From positions 1,536,486 through 1,600,485 of the forward strand of contig NZ_JH993797.1 in NCBI RefSeq assembly GCF_000316115.1: DNA of 64,000 bases. Direction: 5' to 3'. Of this stretch, positions 1 to 7,714 are shown piece by piece. Each line of letters starts with the position of its first letter. Position 1 is the stretch's first letter. The position numbers and the translations under genes are program-made. The notes under the pieces are model-generated. The model had not been told where the DNA came from and ran no database searches. It was given only the letters and a program-made list of their open reading frames with translations. This stretch comes from Leptolyngbya sp. PCC 7375. Its GTDB lineage: Bacteria > Cyanobacteriota > Cyanobacteriia > Phormidesmidales > Phormidesmidaceae.

Positions 1-2
1 AG

Positions 3-524
3 CAAAATATGCTGGTGCACTCCTATCAAGACCTGCGTCCATACTTTTGGCGGGGCTACCAGTTCCCTCCGGGTAAAGCGCAACACCCGGTTGTGCTGGT
101 GTCTCAAAAAGATGCCTTAACCTATGCCGCTTGGAAAAGCCAGGAAGATGGGATTGAGTATCGACTGCCCACGGCTGACGAATGGGAAAAAGCAGCTCGC
201 GGTATGGATGGACGTTATTTTGCTTGGGGTAGCGAATGGCAAGAGCAGGCTACAAACTGGCAGAAAAACGGACCCGCAGGAACTAGCCGTGTGGGTGCTT
301 ATCCCCTGAGTAAGAGTCTTTACGGTGTGGAAGACATGGCGGGCAACGTGTTTGAATTTACTTCAACCGTATACGTGCAGGACAGTCAGGAGCGAGCCAT
401 TATGAAAGGTTGCGCCTGGGATGATCTGCCAGGATTTTGCCGGACGGCCTATCGCCATGGCCGACCTACGACCTATCGCCATATTTTGTTCGGATTTCGT
501 TTGGTTTCGGACCCAAAACGCTAG
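3..524 (+). CDS. FGE-sulfatase (SUMF1-like) domain protein, 3' part only
   Basis: The reading frame is open at the left edge, so the true start lies outside the window; about 173 codons are visible. The visible part is the C-terminal half of a formylglycine-generating-enzyme/C-type-lectin-fold domain. Landmarks are YRLPTADEWEKAARG, a YFAWG turn, GVEDMAGNVFEFT and the terminal FGFRLVSD strand. The catalytic region reads MKGCAWDDLPGFCRTAYR, without the clear Cys pair of true formylglycine-generating enzymes, so a binding or structural role is as likely as an enzymatic one. The missing N-terminal half could carry any effector or sensor domain. Family assignment is firm; function is not. Confidence 0.85.
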   Translation, partial: QNMLVHSYQDLRPYFWRGYQFPPGKAQHPVVLVSQKDALTYAAWKSQEDGIEYRLPTADEWEKAARGMDGRYFAWGSEWQEQATNWQKNGPAGTSRVGAYPLSKSLYGVEDMAGNVFEFTSTVYVQDSQERAIMKGCAWDDLPGFCRTAYRHGRPTTYRHILFGFRLVSDPKR

Positions 525-525
525 T

Positions 526-685
526 TTTGGCCAAAAATCAGCTAGACTCCCTTGCCTTTCAGGTGATTAGCATCCTTTTCTCAGCCAACATTAAGGTTGA
601 TCGCGAATAATTATTCGCGGATTAATTTGTCGATTTGGTTTCGGCTGCATTATTATCTGTTCAATGCTTTAAGAGGAGCCCTCTG
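526..685. other. Short gap with two palindromes
   Basis: Between the FGE-domain gene and the DPCAA lipoprotein there is a TTTTGGCCAAAA palindrome at 526-537 and a perfect 18-bp palindrome CGCGAATAATTATTCGCG at 602-619. Either could end the upstream transcript or bind a dimeric regulator of the lipoprotein gene; nothing in the sequence decides this. Confidence 0.4.
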
Positions 686-910
686 ATGAAAGTTAATTAT
701 TTAGCGGCTGTTGCAGCTGCTTCTGTGTTGAGTGTTGGTGTTTTAACTGGTTGCGGCGGCGGCGGCGCAGATCCCTGTGCCGCTGACCCTTGCGCAGCAC
801 CCACTGAAGAAGTTGCGCCTGATGCGGCTGACCCCTGTGCCGCTGACCCCTGTGCCGCTGACCCCTGTGCCGCTGATCCTTGTGCCGCTGACCCCTGTGC
901 AGGCAGCTAA
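686..910 (+). CDS. Small Cys-rich DPCAA-repeat lipoprotein
   Basis: A 74-residue protein. The start at 686 is chosen because AGGAG at 673-677 lies just upstream and the product then begins with a classic lipoprotein signal: MK, a hydrophobic stretch, and lipobox LTGC with the lipidated Cys at residue 23. The mature part is a glycine run followed by seven copies of a DPCA(A) pentapeptide, two before and five after a short acidic linker (PTEEVAPDA). That puts seven regularly spaced cysteines, each next to an aspartate, on the outer side of the plasma membrane or on the inner face of the outer membrane. Metal binding or disulfide chemistry is an inference. The 15-bp DNA repeat encoding the pentapeptides can vary in copy number. 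A terminator follows at 952. I do not know a named family. Confidence 0.8.
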   Translation: MKVNYLAAVAAASVLSVGVLTGCGGGGADPCAADPCAAPTEEVAPDAADPCAADPCAADPCAADPCAADPCAGS

Positions 911-951
911 CGTCTAGTACAGCTCAAAGACAACTGGATATTTACAAATTC

Positions 952-982
952 AGCTTCCTGAAATTAGTTTCAGGAAGCTTTT
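952..982 (+). terminator. Rho-independent terminator of the DPCAA lipoprotein gene
   Basis: A perfect 12-bp stem (952-963 with 968-979, arm AGCTTCCTGAAA) with a TTAG loop is followed by a T run. It lies 41 bases after the lipoprotein stop and isolates that gene from the dehydrogenase downstream. Confidence 0.85.
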
Positions 983-1025
983 GCTATGGTGACGGTGCCA
1001 CAGCTAACACCACAGGAAGACTGCT

Positions 1026-1898
1026 ATGAAGGTTGCATTTATTGGCCTTGGTACTATGGGCATGCCCATGGCCCTAAATTTGCTAGCTACAGGCCATCAG
1101 CTCACTGTCCATAATCGTAGTCGCGATCGCGAATTACCCCTGGTCGAGGCAGGTGCCCAGCGAGCCGCCACACCTGCTGCTGCTGCCACAGAGGCTGAAA
1201 TTATTGTGATTTGCGTTAGCGATACTCCCGACGTTGAAGCGGTGCTTCTCGGGCCTGAGGGCGTGATTTCAGGAGCACAGCCCAATAGTTTAGTCATCGA
1301 CATGTCCACCATTAGTCCCACGGTCACCCGAGCCATTGCAGCTGAGCTGGCCGAGCAGCAGATTGCCATGTTGGATGCTCCCGTATCCGGCGGTTCAGAA
1401 GGGGCTACCAACGGCACTCTATCCATCATGGTGGGGGGGGAAGCTGAAGCGCTAACTAAAGCGATGCCTGTCCTACAGGCCCTGGGTAAAACAATTACCC
1501 ACGTTGGTCCCATCGGTGCAGGACAAACCACCAAGGCCATTAATCAGATCGTTGTTGCAGGTACCTTTTGGGCCGTTGCTGAAGGGTTAGCTCTGGGGCT
1601 AAAAGCGGAGTTGGATATGGAAAAAGTCGTCCAGGCCGTGGGGGGGGGTGCGGCTGGTTCCTGGGCCTTTACCAATCGGTCTGGCAATATGCTCGATAAT
1701 ACCTATCCCCTTGGGTTCCGGATGCGGCTGCACCGCAAAGATTTGCTCATTGCTCTGGAGGCAGCCCGCGAACTGGGGTTGCCACTACCCATGGCGGCCT
1801 ATGTGGAGCAGATTGAGAGTGGGCTGATCGCTCAGGGCTTTGGGGATGAAGATATGTCGGCGATTGCTCGCAGTCTGCGAGAGATGGGGGGTATTTAA
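1026..1898 (+). CDS. NAD(P)-dependent beta-hydroxyacid dehydrogenase (3-hydroxyisobutyrate dehydrogenase family)
   Basis: A 290-residue cytosolic oxidoreductase of the 3-hydroxyisobutyrate dehydrogenase/tartronate semialdehyde reductase/glyoxylate-succinic semialdehyde reductase family. The N-terminus carries the Rossmann motif FIGLGTMGMPMALNL. The substrate-binding signature DAPVSGGSEGATNGTLSIMV is at about residues 118-137, and the catalytic lysine lies in GAGQTTKAINQ at about 167. Length is normal for the family. An AGGAAG ribosome site precedes the ATG. The gene contains two runs of eight and seven G, both intact in frame. Which beta-hydroxyacid it uses cannot be told from sequence; in cyanobacteria a glyoxylate or succinic semialdehyde reductase role is plausible. 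Confidence 0.9.
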   Translation: MKVAFIGLGTMGMPMALNLLATGHQLTVHNRSRDRELPLVEAGAQRAATPAAAATEAEIIVICVSDTPDVEAVLLGPEGVISGAQPNSLVIDMSTISPTVTRAIAAELAEQQIAMLDAPVSGGSEGATNGTLSIMVGGEAEALTKAMPVLQALGKTITHVGPIGAGQTTKAINQIVVAGTFWAVAEGLALGLKAELDMEKVVQAVGGGAAGSWAFTNRSGNMLDNTYPLGFRMRLHRKDLLIALEAARELGLPLPMAAYVEQIESGLIAQGFGDEDMSAIARSLREMGGI

Positions 1899-1951
1899 AG
1901 GGTGTACGGATATCGGACGGGAGGACCCTGCCCGCTTTCCGGATCAGGAGC

Positions 1952-3472
1952 TTAAGGTACGCCGATGGTGGTGATGTATAGCACCGCCTCATCCTCGGGG
2001 ATGCCGAGGACGTCGTTGACCTGATCATCAAAGAACCCGGCAATACCGCTCACACCGAGACCTAAACGTGTGGCTGCCACATTCAGCCGCTGCCCTAGAT
2101 GACCGGCATCCATGTGCAAATAGCGATATGTCCGATCACAATGGCGCTCAACGGCCTGTTTCAAATTGGCCGTATGCATAATGGCCACACTGGCATCACG
2201 GCCTAAGTGCTGTTCTAAGCAAAGATGATGTAACTCGCGCCGGAAATGCTTAAACCGCACCTGTCGTAGGGTGGTTTCTGCCGGATCGTAGTAATAGCAG
2301 CCTGCATCCAGATTGTTGACGGCCAACACGACGATAAACGTCTGAATCAGGCTCAAATCAAAATAGTCGGGCTGCGGGTCGAACCCTTGCTCGCTATAGT
2401 TTTCAGGGTGATAGGTAAAGTCCAGCAGCTGCCGTAGAGGATCCAAGGAAATCGCCGCACCCCGATAACGGCGAGTCGAACGCCGGTGCAGCATGGATTT
2501 AGTCAAATACTCCAGCCCTTCTCCCCAACTGATAGGGGCTACTTTGGTACTGGCGTTATTGCCAAATGGAAACGCATACTGGGAGCCAGCGAGTTGAGGC
2601 GGATGATCTAACCGGGCTTGCTCCAGACTTTTATCTGGCTGAGGGGTAATTTTGCTGGCCCGATGCAGTGCGGCCAGCAGCTGACCGTCATCTACCGTCA
2701 CCCCATGCTCAGATACATGTAAATCACTGGGCAATGTGGTGCAGCCCCGGGGTAGGTTCTGCTCGACCTGTAGCAGATCGGCCAGGGCTAAAATCGCGAT
2801 CGCACCCTCCTCTTCTGGGTTCAGGTACAGCAGATCATTCACCGCATCATCCACAAATCCACCGATCAGATGGGGGCGATAGTCACACAGCGATGCCGCC
2901 AGATCCACATTGCCCAGTAAATGGCCTGTGTCCAGGCATACCCGACGATAGGCCCGGGCCTGATAACGCCAGACCGAACGCTGGAATACAACGCTGGTCA
3001 CCATCGCCAGGTGAGTGTGCTCCAGGGCCGGATGCCAAAAACAAGCCTCCTGCAATCGCTGCCACGGATGATTGTCCCAGAACCGCACCAGACTATGGGT
3101 CTTGACCTGGTAATTGTATAAACCAGCAGGCAGATGGGATGTGCCCCGGGAAATCAAGTAAATTTCTGCCGGGTACAGCGCACCGGCGGATGGGGCCGAA
3201 CGCAGATAGACCGTATCCCCTATCGTGCTGGTAAATTTGGCCGTTAACCCGTAGCTGTGGAATAAAAATTGCGACAGCCGCTGCCACCATTGATCGCTGG
3301 GACGTTCCACCGCCCCTAAATAGCCCTGTAGATCAAACCGGCTGCCCAAGGGATAACGTTTGTAAACTTCAGGCTGGTCAGCCCAGTTTAAGGTTCCTTG
3401 GGGCAACGCATCGGGGAAATACTTAGTGCGTTCATGATAGTGATAGGCGAGAGAGCGCGATGCCTTAGTCAT
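1952..3472 (-). CDS. SagB-type double nitroreductase-fold oxidoreductase
   Basis: A 506-residue protein made of two nitroreductase-fold halves. The first half (about 60-250) has RSAPSAGALYPAEIYLIS, the FMN-pocket signature of SagB/ThcOx dehydrogenases; the second (about 320-500) starts with HRRSTRRYRGAAISLDPLRQLL and ends with the flavin-fold tail. SagB-type enzymes oxidise azoline rings to azoles in modified peptides, but tandem cyanobacterial versions like this one often stand alone, and no precursor peptide or YcaO cyclodehydratase is visible here. Its real substrate is therefore unknown. It is convergent with the dehydrogenase on its left, with 53 bases between their stops. Confidence 0.85.
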   Translation of the reverse strand: MTKASRSLAYHYHERTKYFPDALPQGTLNWADQPEVYKRYPLGSRFDLQGYLGAVERPSDQWWQRLSQFLFHSYGLTAKFTSTIGDTVYLRSAPSAGALYPAEIYLISRGTSHLPAGLYNYQVKTHSLVRFWDNHPWQRLQEACFWHPALEHTHLAMVTSVVFQRSVWRYQARAYRRVCLDTGHLLGNVDLAASLCDYRPHLIGGFVDDAVNDLLYLNPEEEGAIAILALADLLQVEQNLPRGCTTLPSDLHVSEHGVTVDDGQLLAALHRASKITPQPDKSLEQARLDHPPQLAGSQYAFPFGNNASTKVAPISWGEGLEYLTKSMLHRRSTRRYRGAAISLDPLRQLLDFTYHPENYSEQGFDPQPDYFDLSLIQTFIVVLAVNNLDAGCYYYDPAETTLRQVRFKHFRRELHHLCLEQHLGRDASVAIMHTANLKQAVERHCDRTYRYLHMDAGHLGQRLNVAATRLGLGVSGIAGFFDDQVNDVLGIPEDEAVLYITTIGVP

Positions 3473-3697
3473 GGCTGTGCAGTGGAGCTATCGATTGAGT
3501 GGATACCCAAGGCCGAGGATGCCCCCGAAAATCTTAAGTGACGCTTAAGAAAGCCTTTTTTCTACGATATGTATCTTAATTTACATTCTGTAACATCTTG
3601 CTCTCAGGTGCCAAACATTTCTGGAGCAATGTTTATTGAGCCAGTTGGAGGCTGGCCATATCGCAAGTGGCAGGTATCCAATTCAATTTTGACGTAG

Positions 3698-4243
3698 ATG
3701 GGTATGACGGTTGATGAATTCTTAGCGGCCTATCAAGCTGGGAAACGTGACTTTCAAGACATTGTGCTAGAAGCAGCTAACTTATTTGATTGCGATATTC
3801 GCAACTGTGATCTCACGGGTGCTCACCTTCAGGGAGCCTATTTACCCTATGCCAAGCTCAGTCGGGCGCGGTTAATTGAGGCCACCTTAACGGATGCCAA
3901 TCTGGGTAATGCCTTACTACAGGCTTCAGATTTGTCGCAAGCTAACCTACAGCGGGCCATCCTGTCCTATGTGAATTTGCGGGGAGCCAAGTTATCTGAC
4001 GCGACGTTGTATCAGGCCAACCTTTACAGGGCTGACTTAACCGGGGCTGATTTAACGGGAGCCGATCTACGTCAGGTGAACTTAAGTCGGGCCAACTTAA
4101 CCAAGGCCCAATTAACCCAGGTAGATTTGCGGGGTGCTAATTTATTCCGGGCTCGGCAGGTGGATTTAAGTGAAGTGATATGCGATCGCACCACCATTGG
4201 TCCCGATGGTTATCCTATAGAAAATAGCGAAAATGAATTGTAG
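3698..4243 (+). CDS. Pentapeptide-repeat protein
   Basis: A 181-residue protein. After a short N-terminal segment (MGMTVDEFLAAYQAGKRDF) it consists of tandem A(D/N)LXX repeats from about residue 24 to 155, for example DLTGADLTGADLRQVNLSRA, which fold as a right-handed quadrilateral beta-helix. A short non-repeat tail ends in ENELstop. No signal peptide or membrane segment is evident, so it is probably cytosolic. The function of most cyanobacterial pentapeptide proteins is unknown. ATGs at codons 1 and 3 are both possible starts. The stop codon lies inside a palindromic repeat. Confidence 0.9.
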   Translation: MGMTVDEFLAAYQAGKRDFQDIVLEAANLFDCDIRNCDLTGAHLQGAYLPYAKLSRARLIEATLTDANLGNALLQASDLSQANLQRAILSYVNLRGAKLSDATLYQANLYRADLTGADLTGADLRQVNLSRANLTKAQLTQVDLRGANLFRARQVDLSEVICDRTTIGPDGYPIENSENEL

Positions 4244-4267
4244 AGGCGTTCGGTGCAACGCCTCTAC
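4240..4267. repeat. 28-bp palindromic repeat, copy 1
   Basis: Perfect 11-bp arms GTAGAGGCGTT and AACGCCTCTAC around a 6-base centre. The element overlaps the stop codon of the pentapeptide gene. It belongs to a five-copy family in this window (see 26909, 43238, 44936, 52415) and could also act as a transcript-end hairpin. Confidence 0.8.
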
Positions 4268-4329
4268 AAGCCGCCCTAGCTCAGGTATGCTATGAGCAGT
4301 CTTTAAGACCTGTCCTGCCCTTCCCCTCT

Positions 4330-7203
4330 ATGACTGTGAGCGCATCATCAAAATCTGCTAATTGGCCAAAGTTGGCCCTCATGCTGATCTTAATGTGTGC
4401 TCCCATTCGACCGGGTCATGCCCAGACGGACACCACGACCACATCCTTGGGTAACAGCTCCACGGCGGCAGCGACGACGGCTGTGAATCAGCGTCCTGAC
4501 GATGCTGGTGATTCTTCTGACTGGAGCATTGTGCTGCTGAGCATTTTGATCGGCACCTTGATCTTGCTCCTGGGGATGGGGATGGCCATGCTCTGGGTGA
4601 TGCGCAGTGCGGTGGAAACAGAAATCACCAAGAATGTGACTAAAAACGTCCTTGGTCAGCTCAATGAAATCGAAAACCTGGAGAGCAAGATCCAGGCCGC
4701 CACCCGTAGAATTGATGGCATTTTGGCTGAGGCTGACGACCGTGCCGATGAGCTGGTTGAACGCTCCACCAGTTTTCAGCGAGACCTGACAACCCAGCGC
4801 CATAGTTTAACCAAGCTACTGGCGGATATCACTGACCTGAAGGCACGAACCGTTAAAGATTGGCAACTGGAGCTGGATAATGCTCGCCAGTCTTTTGGCA
4901 CGACCCAAACTGATTTTCTGCAAGAGCTGGATAACCTGAAACAGACCACGATTCAGCAGATGCAAACCCTCCAAGCCGATACCCGGCGGCAGCAACAGTC
5001 TGTATTTCAGGGGTTAGATACTGCCCAGTCCACCCTGGATAATCATTTGGCCGGTCTTAAAGCCACCGCTGACCATCGCCAAGGTATTTATCTCGATGAG
5101 CTAGAGCGCAAAGAATCTATCTTTTCTGACGAGATTGGTACACTACAGGCCAACACCATTGAGCAGCGCGATCGCTGGTTAGAAAAGCTGACCAGCCTGG
5201 AAAAAAATATTGGCCCCCAGCTGGAAGATTTGCGTAAGGCCATGAAAGCACAGCTGGAGCAGCAGCGGGACAGCATTATCGAAGAAATGCAGCAGGACCG
5301 GGGGGACTTTACCCAGGAAATGCAGCAAAGCCGGGGAGAATTTGCCCAGCAGCTGAACGAGATGCAGGCTAATGCCCTGGGCCATAAAGAATTAGCACTG
5401 CAGACCATTGAACGCTCAGTGGGTGACCTGCAACAGCAGTTTCAGCAGCTGCGTAACGATATTGAAGGCCGCAAAGCTGACCTGATGCAGCAGTTGCGTC
5501 AGTCCACCGATGACTTTTTGACCCAGTTTGCCACCCTCCGAGTGGATGTGGAAGGTCGTAAGGGAGTGCTGCTAGGGGATATGGACCAGGTGGCCGCCAA
5601 CTTTAAGCACCAGCTAGAACGACTGCAAGGGGACCTCAGCACCGAGCGAGATGAGTCATTTCGAGCATTGCAGCAGACGGCTAACAGTTTTGCCAATCAG
5701 CTCAGCCAGTTGCAAAGTGAAACGGGTGATCAGCAGTCTCGCACTCTGCAGACTATTGATGGCGCTGCCCGCGAATTTAACCGTCAGCTTACGGAGCTGC
5801 AGTCCAGTGTGACCCAGCAGCAGCAAGAATCACTGCAAAGTCTACAGCAGCTTGAGGGCGAGTTTACCCAGCAATTGGGGCAAGTGCGCGATGTGGTGTT
5901 TGGCCGTCGCGACGTGGTAATCGACAAGCTGGATCAGTTTGATGCCAGTCTGGGAACCCAGATTAATGAGCTAGCGGATGCCGCCCGTGGTCGTCAGCAG
6001 GAAGCCCAGCAGCGGCTAATGGTGATTGTTGAGCGATTTGCTACAGCCCTAGACGACCTGAAAACCAGGTTTGAAGGAGAGCAGTCTACCTCAGCCACTG
6101 ATTTGCAGCAGTTAAAACATAGCTTTGCGGAGCAGCTGGATAGCTTGCAAACTGATGCCAAGGTGCAAAAGGACCAGATTATGCGCCAGCTAGGGGAAGT
6201 GACGCCTGAATATGTGGCTGATTCGTTTGTGGATACGGCTCAAACTCAACTGCAAAGCCTGACCGAGCGCCTGGCACGGCTACAGTCTAATCGTCCCGAG
6301 CTGTTTGAGACCATTGACGAGCTTGTGGCCGAGGCTGAAGGCCAGATTGAAGCCGGTAATTTAGAAGATGCGATCGCAACCTACGATCGAGCCCTAGCCA
6401 TCCAGCCCAACAATGCAGAACTGTGGTTAGCCCGCAGTAAACCCCTCACCCAGCTGAAGCGTCGTGATGAGGCACTGACGGCGTTACAAAAGGTAATTGA
6501 CCTGGACCCCCAACGCAAAGAAGCCTGGTATCAGCGCGGTCTAGTACTGCGTGAACTACGTCGCTATGACGATGCCCTGACCACCTTTGAGCGCGTGATT
6601 GAACTGAATGATACGGACCCCCGCGCCTGGCTAAATAAGGGCATGGTGCTCAGCCGCCTCAAGCAGCGAGAAAAGGCAATTATTTCCTTTGATAAGGCCA
6701 TTGCCCTTAACCCCACTTACCACGAAGCCTGGGTGAACCGTGGAGTGGCCTACGGTATTTTGCAACAGCCAGAGGAGGCATTTAAGTCCTTTGATAAGGC
6801 AGTCAAAATTCAGGAAAACGACGGTGTGGCCTGGCTAAATCGGGGATTGGCACTGTTGGATCTAGAGCGCTTTGAAGATGCTGTACCGTCATTTGAGCAG
6901 GCCACACGGTTTAAGCCAGATTTGGTAAAGGCCTGGGATAATCGCGGGTTGGCGTTAGTGAAGCTGGGGCGAGACCGAGATGCCCTCAAGAGTTTTGAAA
7001 AAGCACTGGAGTTAAATCCGGCCTATGCAAAAACGTACTACAACCGTGCGGTTTGTTATGCTCTACAGCGGGAGACCGATAAATCCCTAGAGAATTTACA
7101 GAAAGCGGTGCAGATTGATCCACGCTATAAAGAAGAAGCCCAGGCAGACGAGAGCTTTGAAGATATTTGGCAGGATAACTGGTTCAAAGAGTTAGTGGCG
7201 TAG
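4330..7203 (+). CDS. Membrane-anchored coiled-coil TPR protein
   Basis: A 957-residue protein with four parts. Residues 1-31 look like a cleavable signal peptide ending GHA-Q. A Thr/Ala-rich linker leads to one strong transmembrane helix at about 64-93 (SIVLLSILIGTLILLLGMGM). From about 95 to 640 it is a very long Gln/Glu/Leu-rich coiled coil with degenerate repeats of about 50 residues containing F(T/A)QQL-type motifs, resembling apolipoprotein- or chemoreceptor-like rods. From about 657 to 935 there are eight TPRs of 34 residues. The orientation implied is rod plus TPR in the cytoplasm, or in the periplasm if the N-terminal segment is cleaved and the TM is a stop-transfer. Likely a scaffold; partners are unknown. 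Confidence 0.85.
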   Translation: MTVSASSKSANWPKLALMLILMCAPIRPGHAQTDTTTTSLGNSSTAAATTAVNQRPDDAGDSSDWSIVLLSILIGTLILLLGMGMAMLWVMRSAVETEITKNVTKNVLGQLNEIENLESKIQAATRRIDGILAEADDRADELVERSTSFQRDLTTQRHSLTKLLADITDLKARTVKDWQLELDNARQSFGTTQTDFLQELDNLKQTTIQQMQTLQADTRRQQQSVFQGLDTAQSTLDNHLAGLKATADHRQGIYLDELERKESIFSDEIGTLQANTIEQRDRWLEKLTSLEKNIGPQLEDLRKAMKAQLEQQRDSIIEEMQQDRGDFTQEMQQSRGEFAQQLNEMQANALGHKELALQTIERSVGDLQQQFQQLRNDIEGRKADLMQQLRQSTDDFLTQFATLRVDVEGRKGVLLGDMDQVAANFKHQLERLQGDLSTERDESFRALQQTANSFANQLSQLQSETGDQQSRTLQTIDGAAREFNRQLTELQSSVTQQQQESLQSLQQLEGEFTQQLGQVRDVVFGRRDVVIDKLDQFDASLGTQINELADAARGRQQEAQQRLMVIVERFATALDDLKTRFEGEQSTSATDLQQLKHSFAEQLDSLQTDAKVQKDQIMRQLGEVTPEYVADSFVDTAQTQLQSLTERLARLQSNRPELFETIDELVAEAEGQIEAGNLEDAIATYDRALAIQPNNAELWLARSKPLTQLKRRDEALTALQKVIDLDPQRKEAWYQRGLVLRELRRYDDALTTFERVIELNDTDPRAWLNKGMVLSRLKQREKAIISFDKAIALNPTYHEAWVNRGVAYGILQQPEEAFKSFDKAVKIQENDGVAWLNRGLALLDLERFEDAVPSFEQATRFKPDLVKAWDNRGLALVKLGRDRDALKSFEKALELNPAYAKTYYNRAVCYALQRETDKSLENLQKAVQIDPRYKEEAQADESFEDIWQDNWFKELVA

Positions 7204-7304
7204 GTTGGGTTGAATTTTGAGACACCCAACCATCTAAATACACGAGAAGGAACTGGGTAAGCTCTCATCAAGTCTGCTAGGTTTAGCGATCGCACTTCAA
7301 ACCC
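7204..7304. other. Intergenic hairpin
   Basis: Just after the TPR gene stop, TTGGGT and ACCCAA arms (about 7205-7231) can form a hairpin without a T run. A HIP1 octamer lies at about 7283. No separate promoter for the next gene could be identified with confidence. Confidence 0.35.
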
Positions 7305-7700
7305 ATGAAAAACCGCTTAAATATCCGAGATACCAACACCCTGGGTGATGATGGCCCCATTTGGGTACTAGATTTTTTAACCGAACGGATTACGGTGCAA
7401 GAGCTAATTCGTAGTCGGGTTTATCAAGAAGTTAAAGACTTTAATGTGAAGCAGCCGGAAATTTTTACAGGATTGGTGCAGCCCACCGAAACAGAACAGA
7501 CGCTAAACGGTTACAAATTGCGTAAACCCCGCAAGATTAACTGGGAAGCTCAGTTTGAAAAAGCCATTACAGCCTTTCAAAGTAACGGCTTTATCATTTT
7601 GGTGGATGACGAACAGGTGACAGAGCTGGAGGAGGAGATCATCATTGCCCCTGAGACATCGGTCACCTTTATGAAGTTGGTACCCCTAGTGGGCGGTTAG
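7305..7700 (+). CDS. Predicted ubiquitin-like (beta-grasp) protein with C-terminal Gly-Gly
   Basis: A 131-residue protein. The N-terminal strand (RLNIRD), a second strand and a helix (TERITVQELIRSRVYQEV) resemble the beta1-beta2-alpha1 unit of ubiquitin-like folds. After an insert of about 50 residues come ILVDDEQVTELEEEIIIAP and the final strand SVTFMKLVPLVGG. The protein ends exactly at Gly-Gly, as do MoaD, ThiS and mature ubiquitin, and the last residues closely recall the MoaD tail. The gene is 14 bases upstream of a DUF4132 gene, so the two are almost surely one operon. The fold and the idea that the tail is activated or conjugated are inference from motif pattern. No E1-like or JAB gene is visible in the window. 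Confidence 0.8.
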   Translation: MKNRLNIRDTNTLGDDGPIWVLDFLTERITVQELIRSRVYQEVKDFNVKQPEIFTGLVQPTETEQTLNGYKLRKPRKINWEAQFEKAITAFQSNGFIILVDDEQVTELEEEIIIAPETSVTFMKLVPLVGG

Positions 7701-7714
7701 TTGGGAGGTTAACC

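Noticed and set aside
1952..3472. SagB-type gene as part of a thiazole/oxazole peptide cluster
   Set aside because: No YcaO, precursor peptide or transporter lies nearby; the gene stands alone.
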